NCBI GenBank assembly: GCA_964420925.1
Contig: CAYQVB010000062.1
Coordinates: 1 to 28,014 of the forward strand
DNA from: JAJEAD01 sp964420925
GTDB taxonomy: Bacteria; Pseudomonadota; Gammaproteobacteria; HK1
DNA length: 28,014 bases
Direction of reading: 5' to 3'
Shown here: positions 5,654 through 11,146 of the stretch, one piece after another
Layout: every line of letters starts with the position of its first letter
Numbering within the stretch: position 1 is the stretch's first letter
Position numbers and translations under genes: made by a program
Notes under the pieces: model-generated
Seen by the model: only the letters and a program-made list of their open reading frames with translations
The model's database searches: none
What the model was told of the DNA's origin: nothing

Positions 5654-6316
5654 TTAGGGCGTCAATCCTCCACACAACGCGTCGTGATCGACCCCGTAGT
5701 AGCCCCACTTCTCACGGGCTTTACGGTGACTTCGATTCTCCGGGTCATACTCCATCCATCGGCGTTCCGATTTCAATCGGCTCCCCACGTCTGTCCTCCT
5801 GATAGCCAGTACCAGATAGGCGGGTGGATGCCGCAGCTTGTAGGCACACAGGTACTCCTCCGCTGTCAGGCCGTCTTCCCGCCCGATCTCCGCGTACTTC
5901 CGCGCGAGGTCCCGGCCCCTTTGCCGATACAGCCCCCGCGGCCCCAGGGCCAGCTCGATCCAGCGCAGCCCCAGGGCATACAGATCCAGCGAGCAGAACT
6001 CCTCCCAGCGCGGTGCGCCGTGGACCAGCCCATCGGCCGATGGCTCAAACCGCAACCCCGGAACGCTCTTCACCCCGATGCGTATTCCCCCATCAGCCCT
6101 CGCCCTTTGCTGCTCATGCTCCGGCACGTCGCAGTAGAGCACCTGGTCGTGGCTCCTGTGCGCGGGTCGCGACTCGTGCGCCTGCCACACCCGCACGATG
6201 TCTCCACTGTCGTCCACCCAGGCGTTGGCTGTCGGGGGCACCCCGGCCAGCCATACTTCCTCGGCCGCGCTCGGCGCCACCACCATCACCGTCACCATTA
6301 TGCATATCCACCGCAT
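5654..6316 (-). CDS. Secreted protein of unknown function between virB5 and virB6
   Basis: A 220-residue protein with a clear signal peptide (MRWICIMVTVMVVAPSAA, cleavage before EE). The mature part has a charged, aromatic-rich body with four cysteines (in YCDVPE, FCSLD, LCAYK, LCGG), suggesting periplasmic disulfides. ATG 6316 is preceded by GGGAA at a good distance. A GTG at 6331 that overlaps the virB5 stop by one base would add five residues. The position between virB5 and virB6 is where VirB7 lipoproteins or entry-exclusion proteins occur in other systems, but there is no lipobox and the size does not fit VirB7. Function not recognised. Confidence 0.7.
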   Translation of the reverse strand: MRWICIMVTVMVVAPSAAEEVWLAGVPPTANAWVDDSGDIVRVWQAHESRPAHRSHDQVLYCDVPEHEQQRARADGGIRIGVKSVPGLRFEPSADGLVHGAPRWEEFCSLDLYALGLRWIELALGPRGLYRQRGRDLARKYAEIGREDGLTAEEYLCAYKLRHPPAYLVLAIRRTDVGSRLKSERRWMEYDPENRSHRKAREKWGYYGVDHDALCGGLTP

Positions 6317-6330
6317 ACATCTGATTCCCA

Positions 6331-6996
6331 CTATGGCAAGTGTTTTGCATCAAACCTACTGGACGAATCCAATAGCCCCGTTTGTGCCTGCATTTGCAGC
6401 AATGTGGCGAGGAGTTGGTTGTTGTCGTTGAGCTGCAAGGCGATCTCAATGAGCACCAGCGTTTGCAAGTCCAAGACCTGCTTCACCTCTCCCGCTTGCT
6501 CTAAGGCATCCTGCAATCCGACCAGCGCCGGCCGGCGGCGCTCGGCGAGCTGGTACGCCTCCTCCGCGCGGAGCTGGTAGTACGCCCACACCCGTGATCG
6601 CTCGTTCCATCTTCGCTCTGTCGCTTCCGATGCCCTTTCGCCATGTCCCGGCACATCCTGTAGCAACGGCACGCGCGCGCGCCGGCGCACCTCCTCGACC
6701 GCTGCCGTCCCCGAGCCTCCGCCAGCGAGGTTCGCGAACACCCTTTTGACCTCCTCCAAGGGTGGAGCACCGTGCATGTCTTCGAGCGATCGCAATGCCC
6801 CCCCATACCCCGAGATCCCACGCAGAGTGAACACAATTTCCTTCGCCTTCTCGAGGTGCTCCCGGGCCGCGCGGAGCTGCCTGATGCGCACGCTCTGCGC
6901 CGCCGCATCGTGCACCGGTATCCCGGCCCACGTCGGCGGCGCCGCGAGCACGAGCGCCACTAGCGCCACCGCCCCTTTCACTGCCGATCCCCTCAT
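6331..6996 (-). CDS. virB5: VirB5/TrbJ-like pilus-tip protein
   Basis: A 221-residue secreted protein starting MRGSAVKGAVALVALVLA with a signal peptide ending at WAG. The mature part is largely helical and charged (RIRQLRAAREHLEKAKEIVF) and ends with QTLVLIEIALQLNDNNQLLA, a pattern typical of the C-terminal helix of TrbJ/VirB5-family proteins. GISGYGGALRSLEDM resembles the central part of TrbJ. Its ATG overlaps the virB4 stop (ATGA, 6996-6993), and GGAGGAG lies upstream. VirB5 is a minor pilin at the T-pilus tip involved in host contact. Family assignment rests on size, helix pattern and position directly after virB4. Confidence 0.75.
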   Translation of the reverse strand: MRGSAVKGAVALVALVLAAPPTWAGIPVHDAAAQSVRIRQLRAAREHLEKAKEIVFTLRGISGYGGALRSLEDMHGAPPLEEVKRVFANLAGGGSGTAAVEEVRRRARVPLLQDVPGHGERASEATERRWNERSRVWAYYQLRAEEAYQLAERRRPALVGLQDALEQAGEVKQVLDLQTLVLIEIALQLNDNNQLLATLLQMQAQTGLLDSSSRFDAKHLP

Positions 6997-9338
6997 GTCA
7001 GCTCCTCCACCCATCGCATCGGGTCGACGCCGGCCGCGCCCTCGTCGAAGCGGCGCATCGTACGCGCCGACGGACTGAGCAGTGCGATCTCCGGCACGCC
7101 TCCCAGGTCGAACCCGAGGACTGCCGATGTCTGCCCCTGTTTGAGAAGAAAGCACCGCGAATCCTTTTGCCAGCGGCTAAGTCTTGCGAACTCCTCCGCG
7201 GTGAGTCCCAGGCGACGCACGTAGGTGGCTTCCGTGCAGTCCTCGTTCGGCAGGAATATCTTGGTCACGCTCTGGCCCAGGATGGCCGATGCGATCTGGC
7301 TGTCGGTGGCGTCCTCCGGGCTCTGCGTGGCCCCCACGAGGATCCCTCCCGCCTTGCGGATGGTCTTCAGCAGATCCTTGATCTTCACCCGGAAGTAGTC
7401 GTCATCGAGGAGCTTCCAGAACTCATCGAGCACCCAGGCGTGCCGGTGCCGGCCGTGATAGAGGCGGCCCCACTGCATCAGGTATTCCACGATGGGCGTA
7501 CGGACCTTCGGCTCGTCCATCACCGCCGTCAGGTCGCATCCCACCACCGGCCGGTCGGTATCGAGCGGCGCCGCGCTCGGGGTATCGAACACCCACCCGT
7601 ACCGCCCGCCTTCCAGCCACGGTCCGAGGCGCGCGGCCACCCCGTTCGGATCCGTCGCATCCAGGGCGCCGACCAGGCCCGTCAGCCGCTGGAGCTCCGG
7701 GGCCTCGAAGTCCCATACCGAGCGCACGGCGGCCAGCACCGCGGCACTGTCGGCCGCAGTCCACGGCTCTCCCACCATGGCATGCACCAGGTCATGCACG
7801 AATCCTTCGGCAACCGGAGTACGGGGGAATCCGAACGGGTCGAACCCCGTTGCATGGTCCTCGTCTATGACGACGTAGCTGCCCCCAAGGGCGCGGGTGG
7901 CGAGCTCGAGGCCCCGGTCCTTGTCGAGCACCATCGCCCGCACCCCCATTTGCACGAAGCGGCAGAGCCAGAACGCGAGCAGGGAAGTCTTTCCCGAGCC
8001 CGTCATCCCACACACGAAGGTATTGCCGGCGTCCTCGATATGGTGGGAGAACTCATAGGCCGTTCCCTCCATGGTCGGATGGACCGCCACCGCCTCGTCC
8101 CAATGGTGAGGGTCCTCGCGGCGCGGAGCCCCGTAGTGCGGGGAGAAGTCCACGAAATTCCGGTGCGACACCGTGCTCGCCCGAGGACGATGCGCCAACG
8201 CGCCGGGGAGCTGCCCCCACCACTGCGCTTCGAGGCCCAGGTCCTCGCGCACCGCGAGCAGGCCGGGCGCTCCCACCGCATCCACCCCATCGGCGACGTC
8301 ATCGAGGAGCTGATGCGCGTCGTCGGAGAACACCATTACGCACCCTTGATGCGTTCCCATCACCAGATGCCCCGAGCGTAGCTCGTCGAGGGCCTGCCCG
8401 ATGCCCGTTACCTGCGAGAAGGCATCGTCCCCGTGCGCCTGGAGCTGGTCGCGCTTGAGTCGCATCTTGCGCCGGCCGGTGTCGCGGGCCGAGCACGAGA
8501 AGGAGTGCGTCGCGACGAAGTCGAGCTCGCTCACTCGCAGCTCGGCGAACATCCGAGGATAGGTGATCGCCGGATACTCGCGGATCCCGATCCCTACGGC
8601 GAAGCGCTGCGAGGCCCCGGACCGGATCTCCACGGTCTCGGGGTAGAAGGACACCCGGCTGCGCAGCACCGCGCGGGACAGGTCCCCTGGAAACAGCGCT
8701 ACCGGAGGCCCCTGCTCCGCGCCATTGGCGAGGAAGGCGAAGTTCTCCAAAATCTCGCTGCCGCGATTGCTGCCGCCCAAGTCGAAGAACCCGAAGGGGC
8801 GCGGTCCCCAAGGCGAGAGGCCGCGCTCCAGTTGCCGGGCGCGGCCCTCGATGCCGCGGATGGCCCGGAACATCCGCTCGCGCGACTGTGCCGTGTCCAC
8901 GGACACGAGGCCAAGCTGCCACCACTTGTCCGTCGGTCCACCGATGTCCTGTACCAGCCAGACCCAAATCCGGATTCCGTACACTGGGCTTACATTCAGC
9001 GAATCGGCATATCCTCCGACCACGGCATCCGCGAACGCGTGCCCGGTCGGCCGCGGCGACCAAATGGGCTTGGGGCGCGCCGTATGAACCCAGTGTGTCC
9101 ACAGATGCACCCCCTCTGCGGCAATCCCGCGGTAGGTTTGCATCAGCCCTTCGCGTGCCGCCTCGAGCTGCCCATCGGTGAGCCCCCCGGCGTGGATTCC
9201 CGCAAGCTCCCAACCCATCACCAAGTGGCCGGTCCGGAGCTTCGCGACGTGCTCCGTCAAGTGGGATTCGAGCTCGATCGGGGCGTGTAGCGCACCGTCG
9301 AGCTTTCGCCGGCGGGCCGACAGCGCGGCGGCATTCAT
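6993..9338 (-). CDS. virB4: VirB4/TrbE ATPase of the type IV secretion system
   Basis: A 781-residue cytoplasmic ATPase that energises pilus assembly and substrate transfer at the inner membrane. The Walker A motif GMTGSGKTS lies near residues 440-450 and Walker B HAWVLDEFWKLL near 630. FVATHSFSC (about 270) belongs to the N-terminal CagE/TrbE/VirB domain, and VGATQSPEDA follows Walker B. Length is normal for the family. ATG 9338 overlaps the virB3 stop (ATGA). There is no strong Shine-Dalgarno sequence, so translation is probably coupled. An upstream in-frame extension to 9452 would overlap virB3 completely and is rejected. Confidence 0.95.
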   Translation of the reverse strand: MNAAALSARRRKLDGALHAPIELESHLTEHVAKLRTGHLVMGWELAGIHAGGLTDGQLEAAREGLMQTYRGIAAEGVHLWTHWVHTARPKPIWSPRPTGHAFADAVVGGYADSLNVSPVYGIRIWVWLVQDIGGPTDKWWQLGLVSVDTAQSRERMFRAIRGIEGRARQLERGLSPWGPRPFGFFDLGGSNRGSEILENFAFLANGAEQGPPVALFPGDLSRAVLRSRVSFYPETVEIRSGASQRFAVGIGIREYPAITYPRMFAELRVSELDFVATHSFSCSARDTGRRKMRLKRDQLQAHGDDAFSQVTGIGQALDELRSGHLVMGTHQGCVMVFSDDAHQLLDDVADGVDAVGAPGLLAVREDLGLEAQWWGQLPGALAHRPRASTVSHRNFVDFSPHYGAPRREDPHHWDEAVAVHPTMEGTAYEFSHHIEDAGNTFVCGMTGSGKTSLLAFWLCRFVQMGVRAMVLDKDRGLELATRALGGSYVVIDEDHATGFDPFGFPRTPVAEGFVHDLVHAMVGEPWTAADSAAVLAAVRSVWDFEAPELQRLTGLVGALDATDPNGVAARLGPWLEGGRYGWVFDTPSAAPLDTDRPVVGCDLTAVMDEPKVRTPIVEYLMQWGRLYHGRHRHAWVLDEFWKLLDDDYFRVKIKDLLKTIRKAGGILVGATQSPEDATDSQIASAILGQSVTKIFLPNEDCTEATYVRRLGLTAEEFARLSRWQKDSRCFLLKQGQTSAVLGFDLGGVPEIALLSPSARTMRRFDEGAAGVDPMRWVEELT

Positions 9339-9613
9339 GGCCCGTAGGACCGGGCCTGGAAGTGTCCCCGGGTCCGTCCCCCGCGGAGCTCCGCGTCGAC
9401 CCAGGCCATCGCCAGCTCGAAGATCCGCTCGTCCTCCCGACACATCAGCCAAGCGGCGCCATGCAACGGGAAGATCAGCAGCAACACCGCCTCCTCGCTT
9501 GTGTTAAACCAGATCCCGAGCACGATCACGAGCGAGAAGATTGCCATCGACGCCGGCACCCCGAACAGCATCGAGGGCCGCGTCAGACCGAGATACAGCG
9601 GCTCCTCGCGCAT
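9335..9613 (-). CDS. virB3: VirB3-type inner-membrane protein
   Basis: A 92-residue protein with the family hallmarks: MREEPLYLGLTRPSMLFGVP (the 'GLTRP' motif), one long hydrophobic segment (FSLVIVLGIWF), a second (AVLLLIFPLHGAAWL) and a C-terminal RIFELAMAWVDAE. VirB3 works with VirB4 and VirB2 in pilus biogenesis. ATG 9613 directly abuts the virB2 TAG (9616-9614). Its stop overlaps the virB4 ATG. Confidence 0.92.
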   Translation of the reverse strand: MREEPLYLGLTRPSMLFGVPASMAIFSLVIVLGIWFNTSEEAVLLLIFPLHGAAWLMCREDERIFELAMAWVDAELRGGRTRGHFQARSYGP

Positions 9614-9916
9614 CTACCCGCCTCCCACGATCAGTGCTGCAATCTGCGGGGCGCCGATCATGACCGCGATCGCGAAAATGACGACGCTTCCCGTCAGCCA
9701 CTCCATCCGCCCCCGGGCGCACAGGAAGGCGACTACGATGATCGCCACCGTCCCCACCCCGGTCACCACGGCGTTGTCGAAGAATCCGAGGATGATGTTG
9801 AGCGCGTCCGCGAAGGGGTTTGCGGTCTGCGCATGCGCAGGCCCGCATACCGCCACGAGGACGACGATCAGGCCGAGCCGGGCCGCGTCCTGAAGACGAC
9901 CTCCCTTACCCGGCAC
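9614..9916 (-). CDS. virB2: VirB2-type major pilin of the type IV secretion system
   Basis: A small pilin with a signal peptide (LGLIVVLVAVCGPAHA, cleavage after AHA) and two long hydrophobic helices (VVTGVGTVAIIVVAFLCARG and LTGSVVIFAIAVMIGAPQI) joined by a short polar loop, exactly the VirB2 plan. The start is uncertain. GTG 9916 gives 100 residues and overlaps the upstream ParC-like gene by 49 bp in another frame, but has no spaced ribosome-binding site. The frame also stays open up to ATG 10138, which has a very good site (GGAAGGG, 10152-10146). Initiation there would add 74 non-conserved residues. The pilin body itself is secure. Confidence 0.85.
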   Translation of the reverse strand: MPGKGGRLQDAARLGLIVVLVAVCGPAHAQTANPFADALNIILGFFDNAVVTGVGTVAIIVVAFLCARGRMEWLTGSVVIFAIAVMIGAPQIAALIVGGG

Positions 9917-10116
9917 TCCTGCAGAAGCCGCAGCACCGTTGCCGGCTCGCGGAAGCGCCGCGGTGTCCCGCGAAAGCTCGTCAGCCGCCGCCGGCGGCGC
10001 CCCTCTATCAGGACAATCTCGAAATGCCAGGCCGAGCCGTTGAACCAATACACGACCACCCGCGCATCGCGTCGCCACGCGCGATCTCGAAACTCCGCCA
10101 GCGAAATCTCTTGCAT
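9868..10116 (-). CDS. Small ParC-like / hypothetical plasmid protein
   Basis: An 82-residue protein (MQEISLAEFRDRAWRRDAR...) with the pattern R(V)xVYW...HFEIVLIEG..RRLTSFRGTPRRF..P.TVLRLL. This resembles the short 'ParC family partition-associated' proteins seen on broad-host-range plasmids; that recall is from memory and tentative. Codon third positions are strongly GC in this frame, unlike the overlapping frame from 10138, which supports it as the real gene. It lacks its own Shine-Dalgarno sequence: the good site at 10152-10146 lies 29 nt upstream of its ATG. It is the first gene of the virB segment and overlaps the start of virB2. Confidence 0.6.
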   Translation of the reverse strand: MQEISLAEFRDRAWRRDARVVVYWFNGSAWHFEIVLIEGRRRRRLTSFRGTPRRFREPATVLRLLQECRVREVVFRTRPGSA

Positions 10117-10145
10117 CCGGCGTGCTTGTACCGTTCATGCCGTTA

Positions 10146-10199
10146 CCCTTCCATTATTCCGTGTCGAGCGATTGCGAAATACCATGCTTTGCAAATCGC
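10146..10199 (-). promoter_or_regulatory. Imperfect inverted repeat and ribosome-binding site upstream of the virB segment
   Basis: The 86-bp gap between the Toprim gene and the ParC-like gene is lower in GC. It contains GCGATTGC (10168-10175) facing GCAAATCGC (10191-10199), an inverted repeat with one bulged base. On the minus strand a strong Shine-Dalgarno GGAAGGG follows (10152-10146). This is the only sizeable gap in the leftward block between relaxase and virB6, so a separate promoter and operator for the virB genes is plausible. No clean -35/-10 pair could be fixed. Confidence 0.35.
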
Positions 10200-10202
10200 C
10201 CC

Positions 10203-10979
10203 CTATCGGCTCATCGTCGGCGAGTGCTCGACATCCCGCGCGGGTCCGTCGGTCTCCCGGGCGCGCTGGCGGCGTAGCTCCACCGCCTTGCAGGCGCCTT
10301 CTCTCACCTGGCGGGACACTGCGGCGGAGCCTTCGGCCTTGAGCAGACCCGCGAAGCTCGTCCAACATCCCGCCATGTCGCCGCCGGTCAACCTTGCCAC
10401 CACGACTGCCGCGCCTACCTTCCACGCGACCGCCGCCGCTTGGCGCTCACCCTCCCGGGTTCCGTCGGCGCAGACCACGATAGGTCTTCCGCGTTCCCGT
10501 TCAGCCAGGCGCTGTCCCAACTCTTCCAGTTTTCCCGGAAGCCAAGAGCACTCCGCGTACACTCGTGCCCCCGTCGCCTCGTGCACTGCCTTGCCGTTGG
10601 AGTGGCCCAAGGCTATGTAGATCGGCCCTCGCCCGGTGTCCTCCCCCATCACGTCCGCTCCTGTCTCCGGATCTACCTTTCCCATCGGAAACCCGTGTTC
10701 TCGGATGAGCTCGCGCTCGAAGGCCGCGTCGCGGCACCACTGGACCAGTGGTATGTCGCCGAGCTGGCCTTCCACCACATCCGCAGCGCCCTTGAGCGCC
10801 GCCACGGCCTTTTCGTTCGCTTGTCCCTCTTGCTCCGGAGCCTTAGCGGGCCGGCCGGACGCGGCCGTCGCTTCCAGGATCAGGGTCGCCTGAGAAGACA
10901 GCCCTATAGCCTCCAAAGAGACAATCACTTCCTTTTCTTTCTGCGTCGCCGGCAGCTTTCCATCGATCTTCCAATTCAT
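10203..10979 (-). CDS. Toprim-domain protein, degenerate partial duplicate of the primase-like gene
   Basis: A 258-residue protein whose C-terminal half parallels the end of the neighbouring 1051-residue protein: DTGRGPIYIALGHSNGKAVHEATGA, then LLKAEGSAAVSRQVREGACK and DVEHSPTMSR. The Toprim acidic motif is VVCADGTREG here, where the paralogue has VVCGDDDH, so part of the metal-binding triad is lost. The N-terminal 90 residues are unrelated to the paralogue's large N-terminus. ATG 10979 follows AGAGGGGG at a good distance; a GTG two codons upstream is possible. It is 11 bp from the paralogue's stop and likely in the same operon. A non-catalytic DNA- or nucleotide-binding role, or decay, is possible. 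Confidence 0.7.
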   Translation of the reverse strand: MNWKIDGKLPATQKEKEVIVSLEAIGLSSQATLILEATAASGRPAKAPEQEGQANEKAVAALKGAADVVEGQLGDIPLVQWCRDAAFERELIREHGFPMGKVDPETGADVMGEDTGRGPIYIALGHSNGKAVHEATGARVYAECSWLPGKLEELGQRLAERERGRPIVVCADGTREGERQAAAVAWKVGAAVVVARLTGGDMAGCWTSFAGLLKAEGSAAVSRQVREGACKAVELRRQRARETDGPARDVEHSPTMSR

Positions 10980-11146
10980 GCCCACCCCCTCTACCGGCTC
11001 ATCGCCGGCGAGTGCTCGACATCACGCGCGGGTCCCTCCGCTTCCCGGGCGCGCTGGCGGCGCAGCTCCACCGCCTTGCAGGCCCCCTCTCTCACTTGGC
11101 GGGATACCGCGGCGGGGCCTTCGGCCTTGAGCAGATCCGCGAAGTC
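10203..11146 (-). repeat. Direct repeat of the 3' ends of two adjacent Toprim genes
   Basis: The last ~155 bp of the 258-residue gene (10203-10358) and of the 1051-residue gene (10991-11146) are about 90% identical by eye. The intervening parts of the genes are much more divergent. The pattern suggests a tandem duplication followed by divergence, with the ends kept similar by recombination. Confidence 0.75.

Noticed and set aside
7167..8381. 404-codon plus-strand frame opposite virB4
   Set aside because: It covers the virB4 Walker motifs in antisense and has no recognisable domain or ribosome-binding site.
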